NCBI GenBank assembly: GCA_963789555.1
Contig: CAWBKY010000006.1
Coordinates: 78,473 to 142,472, forward strand
Direction: 5' to 3'
Source: JACXTP01 sp963789555
GTDB taxonomy: Archaea > Thermoplasmatota > Thermoplasmata > Methanomassiliicoccales > UBA472
DNA length: 64,000 nt
A program made the translations under genes and the position numbers. The notes under the pieces are model-generated. The model was not told the DNA's origin and did no database searches. It worked only from the letters and a program-made list of their open reading frames with translations. This document shows positions 40,870 to 49,369 of this stretch, piece after piece. Within the stretch, counting starts at the first letter, position 1; every line of letters starts with the position of its first letter.

Positions 40870-40940
40870 AAATAGGGGACAGGGGCAAGGTGTCCGGTGT
40901 CAACGAGGGGAGGAAAGATGTTTTGCTTGCCCCTGGAGCA
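40870..40940 (-). terminator. Terminator of the ArsR-like gene at 40944
   Basis: On the minus strand CAGGGGCAAG (forward 40926-40935) and CTTGCCCCTG (forward 40880-40889) form a ten-base stem with a long loop, followed by a pyrimidine and T-rich tract (forward 40850-40876). Located just after the stop of the minus-strand regulator gene. Confidence 0.5.
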
Positions 40941-40943
40941 TCG

Positions 40944-41324
40944 TCAATAGGATTTGGCCACGAACGGCAAGATCGCGGGCAGGTCCACTGGGGTGCCCAG
41001 GTCTATATCGTAGCAGGCCTGCTCGCTTGAGCCGTCCATCATCTCGATCCTTGCGGTCAGCTTGTTCTTCTCGAAGACGATCTGGGCGTTCTTGACCTTG
41101 CTCTTGTACATGCTGATGCGCTTACCAGCCTGTGTCAGTCTCCGTTCGCAGCAGTAGATGAGGCCCGCGGACTCGAGCAGTTTGATCTTCCGGTAGCATG
41201 CGGCTATCGGGATACCTAGCTTCTCGCTGAGGTCGAAGGCGCTCTTCGGCTTGCCCATGGTGGCGAGAAGTATCTTAGCCGCGTACTCCTCGGTGAGCAG
41301 TTGTGATGTTTCGAGTGCGTGCAT
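40944..41324 (-). CDS. ArsR/HTH-type transcription regulator
   Basis: Intact 126 residues. Winged helix: EYAAKILLATMGKPKSAFDL, SEKLGIPIAACYRKIKLLES and AGLIYCCERRLTQAG. The remaining residues form a beta-rich effector part (IVFEKNKLTARIEMMDGSSE). Two cysteine sites (ACYRK and YCCERR) could sense a metal or redox change. Divergently placed to two micropeptide genes and the MIP channel. Confidence 0.8.
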   Translation of the reverse strand: MHALETSQLLTEEYAAKILLATMGKPKSAFDLSEKLGIPIAACYRKIKLLESAGLIYCCERRLTQAGKRISMYKSKVKNAQIVFEKNKLTARIEMMDGSSEQACYDIDLGTPVDLPAILPFVAKSY

Positions 41325-41664
41325 TTCACCAACTCTTATGAGTTATCATTTTTGTATAGGATATTTATACCGCGCTTTCCGGCAATCAATTTTGATTTCA
41401 TTATTTATCATGAGCCAGATGTATTATCGGACCCGGTAGGGCCTCGATAATGTCACAATATCAATATCGACGATTGGAACGTGAGGTCATGTTATTGAGA
41501 ATGATAAACCGCATAAGATTATCAAATAAATGGTCCAGGGGTGTTACCATTTCTCAAAATAATATTATTCTTATAAATTGAATGTAAATCACAAGTTTGA
41601 TATAGTCCAGATATCAATCGATGAAATACAGTTGGGCATAGGCCCGATCGGAGGCGAAAACATC
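41325..41664. promoter_or_regulatory. AT-rich divergent promoter region of the regulator and micropeptide 1
   Basis: About 340 bases, very AT-rich. TTATAAATTG at about 41573-41582 is a TATA box for the plus-strand micropeptide at 41665 with a leader of some 60 bases. AGGATATTTATACC near 41359 suits the minus-strand regulator. No other gene seen. Confidence 0.45.
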
Positions 41665-41721
41665 ATGTCATGCGGAAAGTGCGGCAAGGACAAGAAGGAC
41701 AAGGACAAGAAGAAGAAGTAA
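41665..41721 (+). CDS. Lysine-rich micropeptide 1 (18 aa)
   Basis: Complete short frame MSCGKCGKDKKDKDKKKK. GGAGGCG stands ten bases before the ATG, as good a ribosome-binding site as any large gene here, and a TATA box lies about 85 bases upstream. A T-rich stretch follows (41745-41790). The peptide has a Cys-x2-Cys head and a Lys/Asp tail. Two other peptides of the same plan are at 41885 and 45010. I know no named family. Too short for most gene finders. Confidence 0.62.
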   Translation: MSCGKCGKDKKDKDKKKK

Positions 41722-41884
41722 TGTCTTCTTTCCTGATCCGGCCTCGATACAAATACGGACCAAAACCCTTCCTTCCTTTATTTTTCCATTCTTCATCCCT
41801 TTGTCATGTCCAGATGTATGTTTTATATAGCTGGTGAACCAAATGCTGCCCCAATCGGCGTGGACCGGCGGAGGTGAGAAGGAA

Positions 41885-41944
41885 ATGACTGGTGGATGCG
41901 GATGCGGTGGAAAGAAGAAGGATGACAAGGGCAAGAAGAAGTAA
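41885..41944 (+). CDS. Lysine-rich micropeptide 2 (19 aa)
   Basis: Complete short frame MTGGCGCGGKKKDDKGKKK. GGAGGTGA lies nine bases before the ATG, a near-perfect match to the archaeal 16S anti-Shine-Dalgarno, and TTTTATATAG at 41821-41830 is a clear TATA box. A T-rich tract follows the stop. The Cys-x-Cys head and Lys/Asp tail match micropeptide 1. It has its own promoter, so it is not a leader peptide of the MIP gene 180 bases downstream, although read-through is possible. Confidence 0.65.
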   Translation: MTGGCGCGGKKKDDKGKKK

Positions 41945-42121
41945 CGCCCTTTCTAAATCTCTTATTATTTTCCGATTCTCAGATTAAAGGAATGGCGTCA
42001 GATTTCCCTGTGATGACGCGGACCGGACATTCACTCAAATATTTGAGTTTTAAATGAATATTTATAGTTCCAATCAAATCCTGCTCGAAGGCTCAAGGGG
42101 CCGGTTCTGAGGGGGATATCT

Positions 42122-42851
42122 ATGCCGACTTTGAAGCAGAACCTGGTCGCCGAGTTCATCGGTTCGATGTTCTTGGTGGTCGTTGCCATAGGTTCGACCA
42201 TATTGCCCATCGAGGTCTTCGACCTGCCCATCGGGATAGCGGTGTTCATGAACGCCATGGCGGTGGCCTTCGTGCTGTTCGCGCTCATAGAGACCTTCGC
42301 GCCCATATCCGGTGCCCATTTCAACCCAGCGGTCACCTTCGCCCTTATGGATCACCAAGGAGATCGAGTCCCGAAAGGCCATACTATATGTCATCGTCCA
42401 GTTCGCCGGCGGATTCGTCGGCGTAATCGTTACCCATCTCATGTTCTGGGACGTGAACCCCACCCTGATCTATATCTCCGACAATACCAAGACCACCCCC
42501 CTGTACTTCGCCGAGGTCGTCGGTACCTTCGCTCTGCTCGCAGTTATATATGGTTGCACCCGAGGCCGCTCCAAACAGACCGGTCTGGCGGTGGCCTTCG
42601 TGGTGGGCGGCCTGCTCATCACCACCTCCAGCACCATGTTCGCCAACCCCATGGTGACGTTCGCCCGCATGTTCACCTACGCCATCTGCGGCATCACCCC
42701 CCTCGACGGCCTGGCCTTCATGGCCATGGAGTTGATCGGGGCGGCGGCCGCGGCGCTGGTGTTCGGCTATGTGCTCTATCCGACCAAGCTCAAGGAGAAG
42801 TGCGACCCGTACGAATGCCCGCCGCAACAAAAGCCCATCCAGATCAAATGA
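42122..42851 (+). CDS. MIP/aquaporin-family channel (frameshifted; second NPA is NPM)
   Basis: About 243 residues, six helices. Passive channel for water, glycerol or neutral metalloids. First half-helix motif GAHFNPAVTFAL is canonical; the second reads TMFANPMVTFARMF, with Met in place of Ala. A +1 frameshift near 42350 separates the two halves. C-terminus carries CDPYECPP. In several bacteria MIP channels move arsenite, and an arsenic island lies 9 kb away, but there is no direct link. Confidence 0.85.
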
Positions 42852-42951
42852 GGTAGGTCCGGAAGGACCCGCTGCTCCCAACTGTGACCTGGTCCACCCC
42901 AACTTGGTCAACATATCCCTCCGATCTGCATCGAAGGACGCCGAGGTGAAA

Positions 42952-43116
42952 ATGAAAGCGCTCGAGTCAAGCTGCGACACGGGGAAGGGAACGGTGACTG
43001 CAAGGCACCGGTCCACCAGGTCCAACGGACCGATGGAACCAGGGCCCTCACGGCCAACGCCATCGCCCGGTCCCATACAGCCCGACTTCGGGGTACCGAC
43101 CCCTGGGTCGTTCTGA
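42952..43116 (+). CDS. Possible small protein (54 aa)
   Basis: Short frame MKALESSCDTGKGTVTARHR followed by a Ser/Pro/Gly-rich tail. GAGGTGAAA just before the ATG is a good ribosome-binding site. No family recognised. It lies 100 bases after the MIP gene. Could also be noncoding leader of the next gene. Confidence 0.3.
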   Translation: MKALESSCDTGKGTVTARHRSTRSNGPMEPGPSRPTPSPGPIQPDFGVPTPGSF

Positions 43117-43194
43117 AACACCTTATTTTCGGTTTTATCCATACTTACCGAGGGCATGCTTTATAAGCATCATGATGCGTGGCATGGTCCGTAA

Positions 43195-43867
43195 ATGGAA
43201 GCATCACAGGGACCCAGGGTCCCGAGTCAGAAGGAACGGTCGCAGGATCTGCCAGAGCTTGACCTCATGGTCTTGAGGCAGCTGCACACCGGCTCGGCCG
43301 TCCTGGCCTTTCAGGGCCTACGGCACAGTCTTCACGTCCATCAGGAACGCCTATCTCGTTCATTGCAGAGGCTCGAGTCGGAGGGTCTGGTGCGCAAGAC
43401 CGACAAGGGCTACGAGATCACGCAGACCGGAACGATGCTCGCACTACGAGGAGCTAGGCAGGAAGAGGTCCATCGCGTGCCGGTCCTCACCTCGTTCCTG
43501 CCTTTGGGCACGGACCCGCGGGTCATCGCCTCCAACCTCGAGGGCAGGTGGTTCGGTCGCCTCCGATGGTTGGGCATCAGGGAGGGGATCGAGAGCACCG
43601 AGCTCCGATGGGTCGCCGACGGCAGCGATGTCGAGGTGGTACTGAACATCTACTATGGGGAGGTTGACCATCGACACGAACGCCAAGGACCAGAGGGGCA
43701 TGGTGGAGGCCTTCATCGCGGCGCAGCAGATTGTTCTCCATGGTGAGCGGGCCCTGGTGCCGGGACTGGGACCGGGGAAGGCTCCCGGTGTCGACCTGAT
43801 CGATGAGCGTTCTCAATGTCATTTCACACTAGATGATGACCTATCCGGGGCTTTCCCTCCCTCCTAA
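43195..43867 (+). CDS. Winged-helix transcription regulator (frameshifted)
   Basis: About 224 residues. LDLMVLRQLHTGSAVLAFQG, LRHSLHVHQERLSRSLQRLE and SEGLVRKTDKGYEITQTG form a MarR-like winged helix. A longer C-terminal domain (IESTELRWVADGSDVEVVLN) continues across a +1 shift at about 43660 into IDTNAKDQRGMVEAFIAAQQ. The C-terminal domain is not recognised. AGGGCATGCTTTATAAGC upstream (about 43160) provides a TATA box. Confidence 0.68.
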
Positions 43868-44065
43868 CCATTAAAATTGTCATTTCCAGTCACGGTCCGA
43901 CTAGCACGTCCATAGAAAATCGGTTCCATTCTAGACCTCAATTTCTACTCTTCTCCCTGTAACCAAAGAATCAGTCCTCGACACGATTTTGTCTACGGAT
44001 CGGATGGGCCAATGTTCATGAACTTCCTTCTCCAAACATGATGGTTAATCCCTGGAAAGGTACCC

Positions 44066-44503
44066 ATGAGCCCGCCGTTGGATCAAAAGAACGAAAATAT
44101 CGGACACGCCCTGCCAAGTAGGCTAAAGGCGGCCTTCCTGCTCCTCAGGGTCCAGTTCACCATCGCTAGCTTCATACCTTTCGCCATAGGGACATGGTGG
44201 GCGCAAAATGAGGCAGGGTCTCTCGATGTCCTGACCGCGATCTTAGGGCTGATGGCGGTGTTCCTATGCAACCTGACGGCAAACATGCTCAACGACTACT
44301 TCGACCGTGACACCGACCGATTGGTCCAGCCCACCCCGTTCTCCGGTGGGAGCGGTATGATCGGTGCGGGAGCCCTATCCCCCAAATTCGTGCTCAGGTT
44401 CGCCGTTGTTTTAGCGGCGATTGCTTTGCTCTTGGCGATCGTTTTACAACTATTCCACCTCCTCGCCATTAGAACTTCCATTTCCAGTCGCGAGACTGGC
44501 TAA
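44066..44503 (+). pseudogene. UbiA prenyltransferase, N-terminal half only
   Basis: 145 residues where UbiA enzymes have about 290. The N-terminal four helices are present, with the first Asp-rich motif NMLNDYFDRDTDRL followed by PFSGGSGMIGAG. After LQLFHLLAI the sequence becomes RTSISSRETG and stops; nothing downstream in any frame resembles the second Asp motif. Thus this half-gene is probably inactive. The breakpoint is at a CATTTCCAGTC sequence that also occurs 600 bases upstream (43881). Confidence 0.72.
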
Positions 44504-44619
44504 AAGATACGACACCTATCATAACCGATCTGGATATATGGTAAGAAGAGGAAGTGAACATCGCCCAAAACATGGTGGCAATCACCTGGTTATATAGTGC
44601 GAGGTCCAATGGTCAGGTG

Positions 44620-44805
44620 ATGGAGCAGAGAAAGGTAGGTAAGGTAGAAAGGGCTGAGATCAAGAGCAAGAAGGCGGCGGATGAGGGCGCATCGCATCTC
44701 CGGAAGACCCCTCCAGAAGAGAAGGTCGAGGTGTTGGGCGAACCAAGCGCTCATCACCACAAAAAGATAACCGTGGTCGAGCCGGAGCAATCTAGAGGTA
44801 GGTGA
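44620..44805 (+). CDS. Small charged hypothetical protein (61 aa)
   Basis: Frame MEQRKVGKVERAEIKSKKAA then a His-rich patch (SAHHHKKITVVEPEQ). A TATA-like GGTTATATAG at about 44587-44596 lies some 25 bases before the ATG, which would give a leaderless transcript. Highly charged, no family recognised. A longer frame begins at a GTG at 44554. Confidence 0.4.
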   Translation: MEQRKVGKVERAEIKSKKAADEGASHLRKTPPEEKVEVLGEPSAHHHKKITVVEPEQSRGR

Positions 44806-45009
44806 AGGTGGTCATCCTTCAATTAGCTAACATTCATGGACCAAGGAAGGGCTGAGGACTATGAGCCCTCTGCCTTGAGAGCCTTTAAGATGAGCGGGAA
44901 GCTGACGCCCCTAATGCACTTTGATGATGTTTTTTTAATTTTATACCGATATTTTTATTATCCTACCACCAAGTATATTCCAGTGTAACTCCGGTTTTGG
45001 AGGTGAAAC

Positions 45010-45054
45010 ATGGGGGAAAAGAAGAAGAAGGATGATAAGAAAAAGAAGAAATGA
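45010..45054 (+). CDS. Lysine-rich micropeptide 3 (14 aa)
   Basis: Complete short frame MGEKKKKDDKKKKK. GGAGGTGA sits four bases before the ATG region, and an AT-rich box TTTTATACC is at about 44939-44947. Same KKKDDK core as micropeptide 2 but no cysteines. The downstream minus-strand gene has its own T-rich terminator at about 45160, so this purine run is not simply that terminator. Confidence 0.55.
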   Translation: MGEKKKKDDKKKKK

Positions 45055-45218
45055 GTTCCTTTGATATTGCCTGGGATGATCGTCGTGGAAATTCTCATTC
45101 CGATCATCCCCTCCTTTTGCTCATCACATACGTTGTGAAATATTCTAACGATAAAATATAAAAAAATTGGATGGCGGTCCAGCAACCATACGAAGATGTT
45201 TTCCCAAAAGGTACATCA

Positions 45219-45512
45219 TCAGGGATGTTTGGCCTGCAGTTGTTTGGTGCTCCCACCGATGCAATAGTACTGGTGCTTCAGGTTGTTCTCGTGGGCGATC
45301 CGACAGGCGTGACAGATGCACTTCCTGTTGACCCGTATGCAAGCGCTCTTGCTCGTGAAGCAGAACAGCCTCTCGTCCTTCACCGTGGCGCATTGCACAT
45401 AGGTGGGACAGCTAGGGCAATCGCACTTCACTTTCATGGCCTCCATCTTCACATCGACGTCGGCAGGCTCTAGGTTCGACGTTGGATCGACGGTCATCTT
45501 AGGATCGTTCAT
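45219..45512 (-). CDS. DUF2769-family Cys-rich protein
   Basis: Intact 97 residues. VKCDCPSCPTYVQCATVKDE, RLFCFTSKSACI and CICHACRIAHENNLKHQYYC hold nine or more cysteines in the order typical of DUF2769: CxCPxCPTYxxC, LFC, then CxCxxC and YC. Probably binds zinc or an iron-sulfur cluster. A paralogue is at 59965 and an N-terminal remnant at 52379. T-rich terminator follows at about 45160-45170. Confidence 0.85.
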   Translation of the reverse strand: MNDPKMTVDPTSNLEPADVDVKMEAMKVKCDCPSCPTYVQCATVKDERLFCFTSKSACIRVNRKCICHACRIAHENNLKHQYYCIGGSTKQLQAKHP

Positions 45513-45687
45513 ATTCGACTCTCCCTAGGTCGTCCTTGCTTAATAACTATGTTAATAACCGCCCTCACGTCATCAAGGCGAGCCCAATGCCTATCCCCTA
45601 TCCAATTTTTCAATGATGATAATTCAAAATAAAGTGGGGATGAATGACGCCCAATATGAGCTGGTCATCTCGTCCCCTCCATCATGA

Positions 45688-45705
45688 TTTATCAAACTTG
45701 ATAAA
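45688..45705. promoter_or_regulatory. Palindrome TTTATCAA-AC-TTGATAAA
   Basis: Perfect eight-base inverted repeat with two-base spacer, upstream of the DUF2769 gene and downstream of the 45783 gene. Its core TATCAA-N2-TTGATA recurs at 62138-62151. Likely protein-binding site. Confidence 0.4.
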
Positions 45706-45782
45706 ATATTCGACCAGGGTTAAACGCTAAAAGGAGGGTCTCGGGATCCAAGAAGGGATAGGACGGCAATGGCCGAATTTGC

Positions 45783-46241
45783 TCAGACCAATATCAGGAC
45801 CACGCCCTCTTCCTCGGCGAAGATGTTGGAGAAGGTCTCCTCCAGCTCGCTCAGCACCTCGGGGTGGTCAAGACCGGCGAGGATGCCAATGCAGCAGTCG
45901 TACTGGTCATTGATCCAGACCATGCGGCCGAGCAGCTCGAAGATGTCCCGGTCGGAATGGTAACGCACCAACTCGATTGGATATTTGGCCTGTACGAGTA
46001 TAGAAGGGATGCAACCGGTCTTGGCCTTGAGATCGTTCTCGTTGAGGTGCTTGGTGAGCCGATAGACCAGCTCGTTCCTGGTGGGGTTGGAGCTGGTGTA
46101 GTTCCACGCATAGATGGTATCTGTTAGCGAGTCGAGCGAGGCCTTCCGTTGCTTCGTTGTCGGCTTCTTGGTCTTGTCCTTGCCATTGATGGCAAGTGCG
46201 CTGTATGCCGTGAAGATCTCGTTCTTGGAGACATCTAACAT
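45783..46241 (-). CDS. Hypothetical protein (152 aa)
   Basis: Intact soluble protein. Start at 46241 has GGTAGGTGAG before it. NEIFTAYSALAINGKDKTKK, SLTDTIYAWNYTSSNPTRNE, YDCCIGILAGLDHPEVLSEL and an acidic tail (EETFSNIFAEEEG). Mostly helical. No family recognised. Confidence 0.65.
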   Translation of the reverse strand: MLDVSKNEIFTAYSALAINGKDKTKKPTTKQRKASLDSLTDTIYAWNYTSSNPTRNELVYRLTKHLNENDLKAKTGCIPSILVQAKYPIELVRYHSDRDIFELLGRMVWINDQYDCCIGILAGLDHPEVLSELEETFSNIFAEEEGVVLILV

Positions 46242-46408
46242 GTCCGCTCACCTACCTAGGAGGTTGATTTTGCCGTTTATATACCTAATCTCGAGATTAT
46301 CAAAACGGATTTCATTATCTGGATATATAATCAGAATCAGGTTTGCCACCGGTTCTCTCCTACGATAATCGTAATGGCACAAGCTGTCCCTGATCGGAAA
46401 AAGAGGTC

Positions 46409-47171
46409 ATGGAAGGACCTGAACTCAATTATCCTTCGGCCCACCAATTCAAAACAATTATCCATGAGTCCGAGGATGAGAGCCTCGTGTTCTTCAACCT
46501 CAAGCGCCCGTACGATTACCTCTATCCCCACGAGCGGCTGATAGAGCTCATCTACGGGTTGGTCATCGCTTTGGCCATCACCAACTCGGTGCGCTTGGTC
46601 GGCCTCTCCGGCACGGTCGACGTCGACCTCATGGCGGAGACGGCGCTGGGGGCGGGCATCGCCTGGGGCATCATCGACGCCCTGCTCTACCTGGTGGTGA
46701 TCGTCTACGAGCGGAACCGGTACATCCATGTGGCCGACGACCTGCAGAGCAGCAAGGACGAGAAGGCGGCCTTGGACATAATCCAGGAGGACCTGGAGGA
46801 CTCGATCATCGGGACTTTGGACGCCGAGGACCAGGAACGCATCTACAAGGACGTGCTGGGAGCGCAACGCCGCGTCGGGATACGCCGACAAGGCCAGGGG
46901 GGTGAGCTCCCTGGGCAGGGAGGACTACCTAGGCGCCTTCCAGGTCTTCCTCGCCATGCTCGTGGCCACCCTGGTGGTGGTGGTGCCATTGTACGTGGTG
47001 GAACCGCCCCACGTGGCGGTCATCGTCTCCAACCTGGTGGCGCTCGTCAGCCTGTTCGTCGTCGGCTATCTCTGGGCCAGGCACACCAGGATCAACAAGG
47101 TCAAGTTCGGTTTGCTGCTGGCGGTCATGGGGGCGGGCATCGTGATCATAACGTTCTTCCTGGGCGGATGA
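46409..47171 (+). CDS. VIT/CCC1-like membrane protein (frameshifted)
   Basis: About 254 residues. YLYPHERLIELIYGLVIALA and LGAGIAWGIIDALLYLVVIV hold two helices typical of VIT1/CCC1 iron or manganese transporters; after a linker with acidic helices (IIQEDLEDSIIGTLDAEDQE) and one frameshift near 46872, three more helices follow (FLAMLVATLVVVVPLYVV, VAVIVSNLVALVSLFVVGYL, FGLLLAVMGAGIVIITFF). This five-helix plan with a cytoplasmic insert matches VIT. TATA-like GGATATATAATC at about 46321. Confidence 0.72.
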
Positions 47172-47241
47172 TCTGGTCACTTGTCTTTTTCATTAGCATG
47201 ATTTGGAAAAATCACCATTAAATATTCAACGGGAGCATTCA

Positions 47242-49160
47242 ATGCCAGTACGAGACCTCGAGGGGGACACGCGCACGGCACATCCATCATCACTCTCACG
47301 ATTTTTTGGAAGGGCCCCCCTGAGGCGAGGTAGGGGTTCACTGCCATTGCTGGTCATGGCCGTGGTGTTCCTCATGCTATCCACGTCGGTCCCGGCCCAA
47401 GCCAACCCGACCGACGATGTCTTCATTGAGGCGGTCATCGGCTCCCCAGAGTCATTGGACCCTGCGGTGGCCACCGACACCTATTCCCAAGAGGTCATCC
47501 AGAACGTCTATGAGACGCTGGTCTGGTACAACGGTCCTAGCGCCACCGTGCTTAGGCCCATGCTCGCGGTCCAGGTCCCCAGCGTGGGGAACGGAGGCAT
47601 CAGCGCTGATGGCAGGACCTATGTCTATGAGCTACGCGGCGACGTCAAGTTCCATAACGGTGAGGTGATGACCTCGGCCGACGTCGTCTACTCGGTCCAG
47701 CGCTTACTTGTCATGAACGACCCGGACGGTCCTGCGAGGGACATCGGTCAGATGCTCATCCCCGGGTATGAGGGCATGGGACACGTGAACGAGAGCGAGT
47801 GCGCCCAGGCCATCTGGGCCAGCGGTCCGCTCACGGTGCAGTTCAACCTCACCCGGCCCTGTCCCTACTTCAACCATATCATGGCCACCCCCGCCGCTTC
47901 GATCGTCTCGAAGCGGTTCGTGGAGGAGCACGGCGGGACGGTGCCAGGGGAGCGCAACGCCTACCTGGCCAACGATACCTGCGGTACCGGTCCGTACCAG
48001 CTGTCCAGATACGTTCATGAGGGCTATGTGGCATTGGACCGGAACGATGGTTATTGGGGTGAGAGGGCGGCGATCGCCCGCATCAACATCACCATGGTGA
48101 AGGACCTCGCCACCCGCCTGAACATGATGAACGGAGCGGTGCGGCGGACTCGGCCCAGATACCGCGGGAGTGGGAGTCGGGGCTGAGCGCCAACCATGGG
48201 GTGAGGGTGGATAAGGGAGACCCCGCCTTCAATATCCACCTGCTCGGCCTGAACCAGGCCATGAACCTTAGCGCCAACCCGGCCAATGGGACTGACACCG
48301 TCCCATCCGATTTCTTCGCCGACCGCGATGTGCGCATGGCGTTCGCATACACCTACAGCCTGCAGTCCTCCATCGATGAGATGTATCGGGACGGCGTCAT
48401 TCCGTTGAACGGGATCATCCCTCGGGGCATGGCCTATTATGACGCCTCGGTGCCGTTCCGGACATACAACCTGTTCACCGCGGCCGAGCACCTGAACCGG
48501 GCAGAGACGGGCGATGGGGACACCTGGGGGGAGAGGGGGTTCCGCATCACGCTATACTATGAGGCAGGTAGCGGCCACAGCACCAGCCAGTATGCCTGCG
48601 CCGATATCAAGGAGGGGCTGGAGGCACTGAGCGAGCTGGACCTGGTCCGAGGTGAGATCGATGTCACCGTGATGGCGTTATCCGGGACTGATTACCAGGA
48701 GATGATGCTGGCCCACGCCCTGCCCATGGTCTGCCTGGGCTCATCGGCGGGATATGCAGACCCACAGAGCTATATGGGCCTGTTCGTTCGCAGCGACGGA
48801 GACAGCTCCGACATGCTGGGGATAGGTAACGCCACCTTGGATGCCAAGGTCCAGGATGCGGCGGAGGAGATGAACGCGACGGCGCGTGGTCGGATGTACC
48901 ACGATATCTCCATGGCATTGCAGGAGAACTGCTATTATATCGGCGCGATGCAGGAGACCAGCTTCCACGTGGAAAGGACCTGGGTCTCTGGCTATCAATA
49001 TAGCCCGATGCGCGCTGGGATATATTTCTTGGACCTTTCCTATGCTTCGGATGATGGGAATGGCAGCGAAGACCATCTTTATGCCATCATGGGCATCGTC
49101 GGTCTCCTGGCCGTAACAGTACTTATATCATTTATAATAAATAAAAGATTGAAGGGATGA
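47242..49160 (+). CDS. ABC-type peptide/nickel solute-binding protein, membrane anchored (frameshifted)
   Basis: About 640 residues of the SBP family 5. Signal sequence LPLLVMAVVFLMLSTSVPAQ, then IGSPESLDPAVATDTYSQEV, TYVYELRGDVKFHNGEVMTS and ADVVYSVQRLL, all classic. One frameshift at about 48143, then DVRMAFAYTYSLQSSIDEMY. A C-terminal helix (YAIMGIVGLLAVTVLISFII) with NKRLKG anchors it outside the membrane. No permease or ATPase genes lie near, so it is an orphan binding protein. Start ATG 47242 has GGGAG. Confidence 0.88.
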
Positions 49161-49369
49161 CAAGACCTTAACATCATACCCATGCCCTGTTGTCAAGTAA
49201 TCCCTCCTAATCCCAAAGGTGTCGATATCTTCTCGCCATGCGTTCCCATCATGGCCGAGCGCAGAACATTGGAACGATCCCTTGGAAATCATTAAATCCC
49301 CCGTTCGGTCATGATAAACATAGATAACGGTGGGGTACCGATCAATCACATGTCCAGGTGGGGCATTGA

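Noticed and set aside
40850..41095. Plus-strand frame starting MKGKGKRNRGQGQG
   Set aside because: It overlaps the terminator hairpin and coding region of the minus-strand regulator at 40944, and its sequence after 40944 is the antisense of that gene.
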